Source of the DNA: Acipenser ruthenus
Lineage: Eukaryota > Chordata > Actinopteri > Acipenseriformes > Acipenseridae
DNA: 64,000 nt
Direction: 5' to 3'
NCBI RefSeq assembly: GCF_902713425.1
Contig: NC_081246.1
Coordinates: 437,501-501,500, forward strand
Positions 22,560-34,020 of the stretch are shown here, in pieces. The translations under genes and the position numbers were made by a program. Within the stretch, counting starts at the first letter, position 1, and each line of letters begins with the position of its first letter. The notes below the pieces were generated by a model that ran no database searches, had not been told where the DNA came from, and saw nothing but the letters and a program-made list of their open reading frames with translations.

Positions 22560-22781
22560 AATAGAGAGATTCTAATTTTTATTTAACTTTAGCATGCCCA
22601 ATTATTTTTTTTTCCCCCCTCCCAATTTGAAATGTCCAATGTAAGCGTATGTTCCATCTCGGTTAAACCCAATCTTTACCAGCCAATCACCTCGTCACCA
22701 GCGACACGATTTAGAAACAGAAATGAACAGTTTACTGAGAAGGGTTTAGTACTCTGGGTAAAGAAAAAGACAACTGAAAAG

Positions 22782-23005
22782 AACCAAGCACAGGGCACGC
22801 TGCCTGGAACACAAGAACCAAGCACAGGGCACGCTGCCCGGAACACAAGAACTAAGCACAGGGCACACTGCCCGGAACACAAGAACTAAGCACAGGGCAC
22901 ACTGCCCGGAACACAAGAACTAAGCACAGGGCACACTGCCCGGAACACAAGAACCAAGCTCAGGGCACACTGCCCGGAACACAAGAACCAAGCACAGGGC
23001 ACACT
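22782..23005. repeat. 34-bp minisatellite
   Basis: About 6.5 units of 34 bp (aaccaagcacagggcacact, then gcccggaacacaag) are present. The array passes directly into the inverted 41-bp minisatellite, forming a compound array downstream of the arm F acidic exon. Confidence 0.9.
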
Positions 23006-23176
23006 CACTTTCAATAGAGCAATACACCCTGCCATTCATCTCTGCATGCTTTTAATAGAGCAATACACTCCGCCATTCACCTCTGCATGCTTTCAATAGA
23101 GCAATACACCCCGCCATTCATCTCTATGCTTTCAATAGAGCAATACACCCCGCCATTCATCTCTGCATGCTTTCAA
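23006..23176. repeat. Inverted 41-bp minisatellite (about 4 units)
   Basis: These units are the reverse complement of the array at 13763-15149 (tctgcatgctttcaatagag, then caatacaccccgccattca). As there, the array begins just past the acidic exon's donor. Confidence 0.9.
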
Positions 23177-23810
23177 TCTTTTTTTTTTTTTTACCTGAAA
23201 GGTGTTCACATTCTGCTGATTCTAGCACAGGACTCTCCTCTTTAATGTGGACAGGTTCCAGCACTGAGACTTCTTTCTTCATGTAGACTGGTTCTAGCAC
23301 AGGACTCTCCTCTTTAATGTGGATAGGTTCCAGTGCTGAGACTTCTTTCTTCATGTAGACTGGTTCTAGCACAGGACTCTCCTCTTTAATGTGGACGGGT
23401 TCCAGTTCAGGGGCCTCCTCTTTAATGTGAGAAGATGCCATTTCTGATTCTTCTCTTCTACCAAGATATACCAATTTCATATCAGTACCTGAAAAGCAGA
23501 ATAAAAGTTGTTTTTTTTTAAAATATATTTTACATGATTCATTACACACCTCGTCAGTTTTTCCCGAATGCCTTCTATTGACCATAAAACACATTTTATT
23601 TAATTTTGCATTTTAACCTGGTGTGCTCATTGTAACATGACATCTAATGCAAGAGGTGCTGGAGGTTACTATGCACTCCTTAAACCAAAAAGTAAAAACT
23701 AAATAATTAAAGAACACAAGCTTAATAAAGCTGCAACACAGCTGAAGTGCCCATGGTCTGGTAGTTTTTAATAGCCTATCATTTAGATTAGAACACTGTG
23801 GTGAATTACT

Positions 23811-23994
23811 ACAGGCCATACTTAGATCACAACAGGAATTCTGTCAGATCAGAATAAGTTTCTGTTAACATGTACTTACTGATTAATAATATACACTTCA
23901 AATCCTCATTTTAATGTATTTGTTAAGTTCCCCAATCTTGTATTTCTAAACACTACATTCTCAGATTCTCATACTTTTCAGCACCGTATTTAAA
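23811..23994. repeat. Direct repeat, copy b, flanking arm F exon 2
   Basis: It starts tacaggccatacttagatca and ends aaagtttctaactccaa. It matches 25208-25385 in the same orientation and, inverted, parts of 11462-11880. Together these bracket the DQPHSKEV exon. Confidence 0.75.
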
Positions 23995-24180
23995 GTTTCT
24001 AACTCCAAGACTCAGCACAGCCAGGACAGCCCAGGACACAAGACTCGGCACAAACAGGACACAAGACTCAGCACAGTCAGGACACAAGACTCAGCACAGT
24101 CAGGACACAAGACTCAGCACAGTCAGGACACAAGACTCACTGTCCTGTGCTGTTCTGTACTGTCCTCGGGACAGCGCTCT
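23995..24180. repeat. Short inverted relic of the 33-bp minisatellite
   Basis: A few units (gactcagcacagtcaggaca) and a terminal ctcgggacagcgctctgcat are the reverse complement of the start of the 10.2-kb array. Confidence 0.8.
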
Positions 24181-24952
24181 GCATGACACGGGTCACAGAA
24201 CACAGCAACCCCTACTGTAAACACTTCCCATTATATCACTGTGAAGAAGAAATATTCAGATCTGCCTGTGAATGTTTATGTGGGTAATTCGGAGGAAGAC
24301 TGCTTTGACATTTTCACAACAACTAGACAGGTACAAGTCCAAACTACATGCATGATATCAGTTGCTGTACAATGTTGAGCTGATGTGTGCTGTCTTAGCA
24401 CTGATATCTACCTGGTGCAAAATTATTTTAAAATAATTTAGATAAACGTGTGATGTAACTTTGTGTCTCACAATTCAGTCAGTTGTACCCTGAAGACCTA
24501 TTCAAATAATAGACATTTAACATCATGAAAAACCTGTCTGAACATCTTTTAAGCCAGAAAGCATGTTTCAGGATATCAACGTGTACTTTTGATCCTGCAA
24601 ACCTTAAAACCTGTTAGTCTGCTCATAAAAACAATCCAATTTCATGTGTTCAATAGTTCCAGTTTAGACTATTTTAGAGAAAGAAATGCTGTTTCCATGT
24701 AAACTGGGTCATCAATAGTATTGTTATATAGTGACATGGTGTTGCCACAAGCAGGTTCTAAAAAAGGGGAGGGGGGGTTATATTACTGATGTGGAATGGA
24801 AACAAAATGGGGGGTACATTATTTCTGGTGCAGTACAGTGAAGAAGCCAAAAAAAAAGATAAATGAACTGCCAACGCAGTGTAATCCACCGGCTTTCTCC
24901 CCCTCTTTCAATAAAGCCCCCCTCTATAGATCTGCATTCCAGTTTCACTCAC
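24181..24952. other. Arm F intron 2
   Basis: This is unannotated intron between the minisatellite relic and the DQPHSKEV exon. No repeat family was recognised. Confidence 0.35.
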
Positions 24953-25207
24953 CTCTCTCAGTGATACTAGAAGGTGGTGTTTCCTCCTGCAGGATCCGCT
25001 CATTGGCCTGATCACACCCCAGCTCAGTCACTTCCTCCTTGATCTCAACAGTTCTGTCTGCAGAAACAACCCATCGAACAGGAAGCTCTGGGCTGATGTG
25101 AGCTGCTTCCATCTCAGAAACTTCCTTCGAGTGAGGCTGATCCGTTCTCACTGGAGACAAGGAGACAAGACTTTGTAATTTCAGATTGCATATAAAATGT
25201 TTTTATT

Positions 25208-25385
25208 ACAGGCCATACTTAGAGCACAACAGGAATTCTGTCAGATCAGAATAAGTTTCTGTTAACCTGTACTTATTAATATACACTTTAAATTCTTATG
25301 TTAATGTATTTGTATTTCTAAACACTACATTCTCAGTTTCTCAAGAGTGTACTTTTCAGCACTGTATTTAAAGTTTCTAACTCCA
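25208..25385. repeat. Direct repeat, copy a, flanking arm F exon 2
   Basis: It starts tacaggccatacttagagca. A further stretch to 25545 matches 11300-11460 in inverted orientation, so this copy keeps more of the ancestral intron than copy b. Confidence 0.75.
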
Positions 25386-25791
25386 ATTTCAAATGTTATT
25401 GTTTATAACTGCATATGATTGTTAGTGTATGCTAATTGAAGAAATTTGATGATTAATTGTCTAACTAATGAAAATGTTATTCAGTTATAAGAATAAAAGT
25501 ATTTGTTCTAAGATATGGACTTGAGTCACGACACTGGCATCGTATGCATCTGACAAGCACTTGGGCACATATTTTTACGATCTCACAACAAAGATACGCT
25601 TTTTTGCCGCATGTGTAGAGCTATTATGTATTCCTAACTGTTCGACAACGCGACACAAAATGGACTGAATCATAATATCTGAAAATAATCTTAATATTTT
25701 TTTTTAATAAAGTAGCAGCCGCAAATATAGTATGGATCGCGTCGGCTTATTTTGAAAACCCTGAAAAGTATGCACTTGGGGCTAATCTTGG

Positions 25792-26003
25792 GGGCAGCAG
25801 TGTGGAGTAGTGGTTAGGGCTGTGGACTCCTGACCGGAGGGTCGTGGGTTCAATCCCAGGTGGGGGACGCTGCTGCTGTACCCTTGAGCAAGGTACTTTA
25901 CCTAGATTGCTCCAGTAAAAACCCAACTGTATAAATGGGTAATTGTATGTAAAAATAATGTGATATCTTGTAACAATTGTAAGTCGCCCTGGATAAGGAA
26001 ATA

Positions 26004-26068
<65 letters not shown>
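25792..26068 (+). mobile_element. SINE-1 with long (AAT)n tail
   Basis: The head and core are complete. The tail lacks the usual gcgtctgctaag and passes from ggataagg to aaataaat followed by about 22 AAT units. Confidence 0.85.
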
Positions 26069-26071
<3 letters not shown>

Positions 26072-26223
26072 TCTACCATGGAAACGTTTGTTACATGAGG
26101 TAAACTATATAAATCACCTGTGCGTGTTGACAGAGAGGCTTGTCACTATACAATCGCATGTACTTGTTAACTGAAAGGCTGTGATGAGAAGTATCACTAA
26201 GTTAAACACTCACGTTGTCATTA

Positions 26224-26419
26224 CTATTAGTTTATTTAGCAGACGCCTTTATCCAAGGCGACTTACAGAGACTAGGGTGTGTAAACGATGCATCAGTTGC
26301 AGAGTCACTTACAATTACGTCTCACCCGAAAGACGGAGCACAAGGAGGTTAAGTGACTTGCTCAGGGTCACACAATGAGTCAGTGGCTGAGGTGGGATTT
26401 GAACCGGGGACCGCCTGGT
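26224..26419 (-). mobile_element. SINE-2 interrupted by a SINE-1
   Basis: The minus-strand tail and core are present up to the B box (ggatttgaaccggggaccg). The head is cut off by the SINE-1 that starts at 26420. Confidence 0.8.
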
Positions 26420-26685
26420 TATTATTATTATTATTTATTTATTAGCAGAGGCCCTTATCCAGGGCGACTTACAATTGTTACAAGATATCACATTATTTTT
26501 ACATACAATTACATTTTTTTTTTTTTACATACAATTACCCATTTATCAGTTGGGTTTTTACTGGAGCAATCTAGGTAAAGTACCTTGCTCAAGGGTACAG
26601 CAGCAGTGTCTCCAACCTGGGATTGAACCCACGACCCTCCGGTCAAGAGTCCAAAGCCCTGACCACTACTTCACACTGCTGCCCT
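26420..26685 (-). mobile_element. SINE-1 inside the SINE-2 head region
   Basis: A full copy in the same orientation as the interrupted SINE-2 contains a local duplication of acatacaattac around a T-run (26500-26540). Confidence 0.85.
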
Positions 26686-26785
26686 GAATGAAGCACATAG
26701 CCTTTTTAACCATTCTGCTTTCATGCACTTTCAGGTAAAAGCGTTTAAACAGTGTGAAACAATGGGATATGATTTTTTTTTTTAC

Positions 26786-26960
26786 ACAGAGAATTGTGAG
26801 GGTCTGGAACCAACTCCCCAGGAATATTGTTGAAACTGACACCCTGGGATCCTTCAAGAAGCTGCTTGATGAGATTCTGGGATCAATAAGCTACTAACAA
26901 CCAAACGAGCAAGATGGGCCGAATGGCCTCCTCTCGTTTGTAAACTTTCTTATGTTCTTA
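26786..26960 (+). mobile_element. CR1-like LINE 3' segment
   Basis: It reads gagaattgtgagggtctgga through gatgggccgaatggcctcct to aaactttcttatgttctta, the mirror of 19937-20110. It lies in intron 1 of arm F. Confidence 0.45.
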
Positions 26961-27539
26961 AGCAACATTGTGAAGCGTGCCATCTTTGCAGCGTTAACAT
27001 TTTGCAACGCGCTGCTATTACTCTCATTACGGTACCGTTCACCGCACTCTGCAGACAGCCCATCTCTGAGAGAGGGGTAAAGAAAGAAAAAACGCGGAAA
27101 ACAAACTGATAAACAAAAAAAAAAACTCTTATTTCACTTCCACGCGGTCTCCTAGCTCTAGACTGCATACCGTAGTTCTGTCACATGGATATTAATGCAG
27201 TTAAAAATGATTTTTTTGTGTGTGTTGTTCAGTTTTGAAATGGACATGCGCTGTACTGTAAAAGCAAAGCGAATTAAAGTTGTGTTTACCTCCCTCAGCT
27301 CTCTGCAGTCGGCGTTAGTTGCTGTTTCTTTCTTTACCTTCCAAGTCTTGCGTTTCATGTATAAACCGCCTCTTTAACTAAAACAATTCAGTTACAAAAG
27401 CAAATAAATAATCCCTCCCGTTAAGAAAACAACCAATGGACACAGCATCATCCAAAATACAACGACCCTCACACGCGGAACAACAAGACCAAGAGAGGGA
27501 GGCGCAAAATAAGTCGAAACTGGATCCATTGCGGTGTTA

Positions 27540-27760
27540 GCTTGCGTAGAAAAACACAGCGCGGTCGGAGCCAACATGGCGGATCCCGTTCTCTTCACAA
27601 CCGCCTCTCCTCATCGCGATCCCGCCTTTACCGAGACAGCGAGGCCAGCCAATCAGCATCGCAAGCTGGGTTAGTCAGAGCGTTTCTGCAGCCAATCATA
27701 CGCGACGGTAACAAACCGGACACGCCTACTACCAGTGACGCTCTACAGGATATAGAAACG
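27540..27760. promoter_or_regulatory. Bidirectional ZNF promoter module, inverted (arm F / gene B)
   Basis: Read on the plus strand it shows ggagccaacatggcggatcc, a GC-box relative (gatcccgcct), gccagccaatcagcatcgca, gcagccaatcatacgcgac and cctactaccagtgacgctc. These are the same motifs as at 9950 and 56180 in reverse order. Gene B reads rightward and arm F leftward. The right half is almost identical to 39988-40110 before gene C. Confidence 0.7.
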
Positions 27761-27986
27761 TTATTTTTGTTTTTGCGCCGGGGAGCGAGAGAGCGAAGAG
27801 GTCGCTGGTAATTTTAAAACGTTTTATCACACGCGGTTTAAACTATTTAATTTGAGTTAAACTGTGTTCTAGTGTCTTTGTTGTTCGTTTATTACCTGCA
27901 TGGAGTAGCTGAGTCAATTTTCTGTTTAATTCTGAGCACATTACAAGTCTGTAGGATACTGAAAGAAAAAAGTTACTCCTTGCAAA

Positions 27987-27987
<1 letters not shown>

Positions 27988-28028
<41 letters not shown>

Positions 28029-28068
28029 TTATTTCTTAGCAGACGCCCTTATCCAGGGCGACTTACAG
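27988..28068 (-). mobile_element. SINE-1 tail fragment before gene B exon 1
   Basis: (ATT)n plus ttatttcttagcagacgccc and agggcgacttacag only. The same fragment stands at 40358-40442 before gene C, so it predates the B/C duplication. Confidence 0.8.
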
Positions 28069-28179
28069 TCGTTTGCTGTTTTTGTTCTTTTTTTAACAGA
28101 GCAAAAAGGAGTTGCTGATTATATGTGAATGGGAATTCCCCAGTAAGTGAAACCCAGTCTGAAACTGAAACCAGTGAAG

Positions 28180-31100
28180 ATGGACGTCAGCGTCTCCGTG
28201 TCGTTCTTTCAAGACGAGCTCGCCTCTACCATCGAGCACGCAGTGAAAGCGGCTGTAGACACCGTCTTGTGCCAAATCACAAAAGTTGTCGGCGGCAAAT
28301 TCACTGAATTCCGAATGGAAATGGCTGGAAAGGAGAAAGAGAATGAAAGTCTGAAGCTGAGATTGGAAATATCAGAGAGCGAGTTGAAAGCAGTGCGGGA
28401 ATGCCTCAGCGCGGCGGGTGCAAACATCAAACAAGCTCTCCTGAACATAAAACCCGACTGTAATGAACAAGACTTTCAGAGGAACGAGAATCAGGGACTA
28501 TTAACCAGAGTAAAAGGTAGATTTAAATTTTGGGATTTAAAAACAGTCTGCAAAAAAAAAAAAAAAAAAGCTATTTAAAAACGCTCAATTATTTTTGGTT
28601 AAATGTCTATTTAAAATAAGGCTGCAATTAAAATATTTGCTTTCTATACTTTTGAAGAGACCTTTATCACAGTGTATCAAATATATACCCTGAACATTTT
28701 TTCAGTTTTACACATTTTGAGGCATCACCATTGAAACTTAAGATTAGTGGTTAGGGCTCTGGACTCTTGACCGGAGGGTCGTGGGTTCAATCCCAGGTGG
28801 GGGACACTGCAGCTGTACCCTTGAGCAAGGTACTTTACCTATATTGCTTCAGTAAAAAGTCAACTGTATAAATAGGTAATTGTATGTAAAAATAATGTGA
28901 TCTGTATAATGTGAAATAATGTATAATGTGATATCTTGTAACAATTGTAAGTCGCCCTGGATAAGGGCGTCTGCTAAGAAATAAATAATAATAATAAATA
29001 ATATTCATTGGGACACACTTGAAATGTAAAAGTCTGTGTCTGGGATCAATATCTGTGATTTTCTTATTGGGTTGAGCAATCGCCCCCCCCCCCCCCTCCC
29101 CCCCTAGAATGAGGTCAGCTTGGAGTCACCCTGGTGTGTTCATCAGTAGAATTCTGAAAAGCCTGTGCAGTAAGGGAAGAGTTAAAAACCTGTGCATGTT
29201 TGTTTCACACAGATCCTGAAGAGAGACCTGCTTCCAGTGACGAAGAGGAGGGGCCAGTGATAGAAGCTGTTTACACACACGAGGAAATCTCTGATCAGGA
29301 GTGGGGTGTAACTCAAATGGAGATTACAAAGCTGACATTTGTTGACAGTAAAGACCCTGAACTTGAACCGGTCCACATTAAAGAGGGCGTCCCAGAACTG
29401 GAGTGTGTTCACATCACAGAGGAAGTTTCTAATAAAGATGAAGTCAGTATACTGGAGGGGAATATGGTGAAGCTGGGATCTAGACATTGTGATGAGTCCC
29501 CACCTGAACTCTCCTGCGTGAAACCCAATCAGCCTGTCTCTGAAGACACTGGTTCTAGTGTTGGAGAAGAGGGCACTGTGCTGGGGTCCATTCAGGGGAA
29601 ACATCACCCCCCTCAGGAAAGAGCTGCAGATGGAAAGGAGGAAGGAGCGATGCCGTCCACGAGCAGCACAGCATGTGAGTAAAGCTGAGGGCAGCAATGC
29701 AAAGTGTTAACAAACTGAGAGGTGGAGCGTGCAAACTGGAGAGTGTCATGCCTGACACACACATATTTCACTGCAGTGAATGTTCTTTTTTTTTGTTTAT
29801 AAACATTACAGGCAAGCCCGCAGGCGCCAGGCCTGACCAATCAGGAGCCCCTATAAGCGGTTGATTCTTAAAAGCGGACCGATATGATTACTATGGAGCA
29901 GAATCCGTATGTTTGAGAATGAAAGCTTTGTTCCCTGCAGTGTAACAGGTTGACCACTAGATGTCATGAGTTCCTGCATAGTACGCACAGGGACCACACA
30001 TTTAGTTAGCGCTCCAGCTGAGATCTAGGTTTATTTAGTTTGTTTTATTAACGGTTGTTTCCCCACCGCGCTGTAAGAAAAATCAAACCAACACCGGTTT
30101 TAATCTGTAAATCAAGACTCCAGCCCTCGGCCGCGTCACATTACAATTAGCCAAAGCGCTTCTGCACATCAGCAGTTTAAATACAGCAGACAATACAAGG
30201 GTCAATGGTGCGCAATCACTGAGGATGATACATCAAAACAAGTCCTCGTGAGTAAGCAGCTTGTTATACGATCACAATCGTGTTTACTCCAGGCTGCAGA
30301 GTCCTGTTTTACTACAGTATAGTCTTGAAAAGCGATCCTCTCGTGTGGGTGCCTAGTTCAACTGTGTTGGAAAACATGGATCGAGAATTGATTAGCAGTT
30401 TGCTACGCATGTGGACTGGCAGAGCTATACTGGTGTTCTTTTCTGAAAAGAAACTAATATTGCAGATAGCAGACTGTTTGGTTCAAATTGCATGTACTGC
30501 TAACAATTGATAAGAGACTTTGTTTCTACAAGCTTCTTGTCCAACATTGACTGCAAGCTAACAAGATAACAGTGCTATGGACCAGAAGGGGCCAGGCTCT
30601 AAGACTTTTGGGAATACAAAGCATAAAGGAGCTGAAAGGCTTCCAGGGACTGCCGTTGGACCCAAAGGTTCACAGGGAGAGTAAGAGATAATGCCACTGG
30701 ACTCAAAGGGTCTAAGGCAAAACGGAGAGATAGTTACAAGGAAGATGACAAAAACCAGATGTATGGACCTTTTTGGGGCACCAGGGGTTTGAGGAATGCA
30801 CTGAGTTCAGAGGTCGTCACACTAGACTCACACACACACACACACATACACACACTCACACTGAATGAAATATATGGTAATAGGATAATGAGTTGTACCT
30901 TTTCTATTGGTTAAGTGTCAGAGAAAGAGGAGGAGAGAGACACCTATGCAGAAGGGTATTTAATGTCATGCAACAATTGTAAGAACGAGTATTCTGTTTG
31001 TCCTGTACCTGGGACCAGACTCCCTGCATATTTCAATAAACCTAACAACTGAGTGAAGAAAAGGACTCTGTGCATTTTCTTGAATCTACTTACTCACCAT

Positions 31101-32381
31101 CCTCTTTTTTAAGTTACATCAAACTGCCCTGCGGTGTTAAGTGTAATGGCCTTTGAATTAAAATGACATCACAGTGCAGTATTTTACTGTCAGCACTACC
31201 ACTGCGTTTAAGCAGCTGTGGCTTACTTATTTTCTGTTGCGATGCAAATCTCACAATTTTCATTCAGCAGAGATGCAAAGCTCCTCTGATCTCAAACCCG
31301 AGTGCACTAGGCAGACATCATCATCATTATTACTATTATTATTATTATTATTACTATTTATTTATTAGCAGACACCCTTACCCAGGGCGACTTACAGTTG
31401 ATTTGCCATAACTCAGCTGCATCCAGCTTTTAGCAGATATACTGAGATGTGATGGGCAAGATAGCATTCAGTGATAATGGTGGTGAACATGGCAGAGGTA
31501 AGAAAACGTATTTTAAAACCTTAGCAACAACACCTTTAACAAGGAAAAGTTTCACTAAACAATAAGGGGAGCAGTGAAAATCCATTTTCAATTACATTTA
31601 AGGTAGTTTTAAAATGAGTTTGTCTTCATTGACACCCATTCTATAGAAGGAGGCTGACATTAACAGGAGTGATATTAAGCAGGTTTGACTGTATTCTGAT
31701 CAGAGTTCACATTAGGAGTTGGTCATGGTTATGAGGGGAATCTCTATAGAAGAGTGAATGTGTAAGAATGCTGTACAGTAACCTTGCTCTCTTTCTTTCT
31801 TAGATGAAGGAGAACACGACTCCACTTCATCACTCCACTGCAAAAACTCTTCCAGTGGCAAACCACAGAGCAAGAAACACAGAGAGACGACAGGCAGAGA
31901 AGAAAGTTTTAAGAAATTGAGAACTTGCTCAGTTAAAATTCATTCTTTACAAGGCAGACCACCATTTACTCTGCAGAGTACAGAGACTGCACATTCTGTG
32001 CGTGTGACCAACTCTGAAACCCGGGGCAACTTGAAGACCTTGCCTTGTTCTGCTAAAGCTAGGAAGAGTTCCAGTCAATTAGGCTCTCCTAAAACTCCCA
32101 AGAGAAATCGCACAGGAAGGGCTCCATTTCCCTGTGCTGATTGTGGGAAGAGTTTCAGTCAGTTATTACAGCTTAAAAGACACCAGCGTGTTCACAAAGC
32201 AAATAAATCACACCAGTGTAATTATTGTGGGAAGCGCTTTAATGAAATAAGAAATATTAAAAGACACGAACTGATTCACACAGGAGAGAAACCGTATCGC
32301 TGTAATAAATGTGGGAGGAGTTTTAATGATTTAGGAAATTGTAGAAGACACGAACTAATACACGCAGCAGTGAAACGCTGA
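28180..32381 (+). CDS. Gene B: C2H2 zinc-finger protein, 458 aa, three exons
   Basis: Exons 28180-28516 (337 bp), 29213-29674 (462 bp) and 31804-32381 (578 bp) total 1377 bp, with phase-1 GT-AG introns. Exon 1 encodes the [10 protein letters not shown] coiled-coil module. Exon 2 is an acidic linker ([21 protein letters not shown]) where the SUMO-type IKxE pattern has become IKEG. Exon 3 has a long basic spacer (HSLQGRPPFTLQSTETAH) before three C2H2 fingers with helix residues Q/L/Q/R, E/R/N/R and D/G/N/R. The third finger has Cys in place of the usual helix Leu. The exon-3 class matches arm D (60.4 kb), not genes A and E. It is a likely nuclear DNA-binding regulator. Confidence 0.85.
28743..29003 (+). 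mobile_element. SINE-1 in gene B intron 1
   Basis: It lacks the first bases of the head and is otherwise complete. It is absent from the matching intron of gene C, so it inserted after that duplication. Confidence 0.85.
30510..31130 (+). mobile_element. Possible solo LTR (fossil), unclassified
   Basis: This block in gene B intron 2 has a promoter-like gggtatttaatg (about 30953), a poly(A) signal ttcaataaacc (about 31033) and a short trailing segment, an LTR-like layout. A partial inverted relative lies at 33594-33700 (shared aatgccactggactcaaagg). I could not fix the ends by a target duplication, so family and limits are uncertain. Confidence 0.3.
31318..31398 (-). mobile_element. SINE-1 tail fragment
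   Basis: An (ATT)n-like tract is followed by ttattagcagacacccttac and cagggcgacttacag; the core and head are missing. Confidence 0.75.
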
Positions 32382-32429
32382 ATGTTGGGAAAGGTTTAAT
32401 CTGGTGGATTACTGGTCACCTGAAGAGAT

Positions 32430-32820
32430 TAATGTGATTAACCCTTTGCGGTCCATTTATTGCCTTTGTTCTAGGGGCAAGTCACAGAACAAAAAAAAAA
32501 AAATACAGCCTCTATTTAAACATAAATATTTATATAACGTTGCATGTTCTCTCATCTTCTGCTGGTAATAACAGCTGTGCATCTTCCACTGTCCTCATAA
32601 AGGAAGGTAACTGATGTATTGAATTATTGAATTTGCGGTGCATGGCTTTTATAATTATAATGTTGTTTAAATGCTTGTAGTGATATTTGTTGTCTATATA
32701 CAGTATGTGTAGGTGATGCTTGATGTAGGTGTTACTGAAGTATTGCTCATATCTAGTAGCTTCTGAATAAACTTTTTTTTTTTTTCTCAAGTAGTCTATT
32801 CTTTTTCATAGTCAAAATAA
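32430..32820 (+). other. Gene B 3' flank, paralogous to those of C and D
   Basis: It starts with a stray piggyBac-type end (ttaaccctttgcggtcca), then shares ataaaggaaggtaactgatg and tctatatacagtatgtgt blocks with 45880-46000 and 61820-61940. A possible poly(A) signal, tgaataaac, is at about 32765. Confidence 0.55.
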
Positions 32821-33816
32821 ATTCCAAGCCAAAATGTCCTGTTATACGGTATGTCTGATAAACTCCTTGGTGGTGTAGCGTTAGATTGGGTCATAATATC
32901 ATTCTGTTTATGAAATTAACAGAAATCGAGAATATAGAGAGAGAGAGAGAGAGAGGGTCCTAAGCCATTCTCTCTGTCTACTTGGTTTCTTGTCACAACC
33001 CCCCCTCCCCCCCCCCCCCCGGACAAAAAATGCTTTTAAAAAGAGTTGTAAACTAAAATACTGGACAAGTGGTTTATCTTCACCATCGCTGAATAAATCC
33101 TGTGGCGCCAGCAGTGTTTTAAATGAATGAATATAAAGTGCAAAAGAATATTAGAATTGTGTGAGAAACTGTGTAAACGTTCAAAGGAGAGCTAGCGTTC
33201 AGAGGTGGGAACACCACATTATTATTATTATCATTATTATTATTATTACACCGTGTAACAATTTTTTTTTTTTTTTTTTTGTTCCTGGGTAGTAAGTGTT
33301 ATTTCCTAATTTCTTATGCCTCAAAAGTATAGAAAATGGCTATTATTCCCCACAAACTTTGCTTTTGTGACCAGGACAGTGATATTTTGAAATGTACCTA
33401 TTTCCAATGAGAAAACGGGCGAATTTGTGTCTTTTCGTTCACATAAAGTCAGAAAAAAACAACATATGAATCCAAATTAACATGTATTTATACTAAAGTA
33501 ATACAAAAATGACTACAAAAGATTTAGAAGTGAGTAGTTACGATTATACTGTAAATCACTTTCACGAATCAGCCCCCAAATGTAGTCTCCCATACATCTG
33601 TTTTTTGTCATCTTCCTTGTTCCTATCACTCTGTTTTTCCTGAGACCCTTTGAGTCCAGTGGCATTATCTCTTATTCTCTTATTCTGCTGGGACTGGTGC
33701 TGATACAAAATTTGCAAAAAATGCTTTGATAATAGAGGCCATTGTCACTAGTTCTTCAATATACCTCACTGTGCCAATATACATCAGTGTTTTCTAAATT
33801 TCACATTAGCTACAAA
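32821..33816. other. Spacer with simple repeats
   Basis: It holds a (GA)n run near 32937, a C-rich run near 33000, an (ATT)n near 33220 and a T-run near 33260. At 33594-33700 is the inverted relative of the possible LTR at 30.6 kb. No gene was seen. Confidence 0.4.
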
Positions 33817-33905
33817 TCATTATTATTATTTATTTCTTAGCAGATGCCCTTATCCAGGGCGACTTACAATTGTTACAAGCAAATACATTATTTTTACATA
33901 CAATA
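33817..33905 (-). mobile_element. SINE-1 tail fragment
   Basis: The tail and start of the core only (ttcttagcagatgcccttat to acatacaatatat), ending in a short TA tract. Confidence 0.75.
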
Positions 33906-34020
33906 TATATATATGTATATATTTTTGCAAATTATTTTCATCCAATCTCAATGTAGATACACTGATGTATATTAATTGTAGGCTATTAATCATGTTGTAA
34001 TTTGTTCTTTGTATATAACA

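Larger units (their letters stand above)
23195..27358 (-). pseudogene. Arm F: type-2 ZNF arm without fingers
   Basis: This is the left-hand partner of gene B. Exon 1 starts at 27358 (MKRKTWKVKKETATNADC) and ends at gggaggtaaac. Exon 2 is 25150-24953 (198 bp; RTDQPHSKEVSEMEAAHISP, then VEIKEEVTELGCDQ). Exon 3 is 23488-23195 (294 bp; TDMKLVYLGRREESEMAS, then five alternating LEPVHIKEE / LEPVYMKKE units). Exons 2 and 3 are clean and both phase 1. Exon 1 ends in phase 0, so the visible ATG does not join in frame. No zinc-finger exon exists between here and 18 kb. It may be a dead gene, or one encoding only the acidic module from another start. Confidence 0.6.

Noticed and set aside
24796-25011. 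71-codon plus-strand frame
   Set aside because: It overlaps antisense to arm F exon 2 and has no support of its own.
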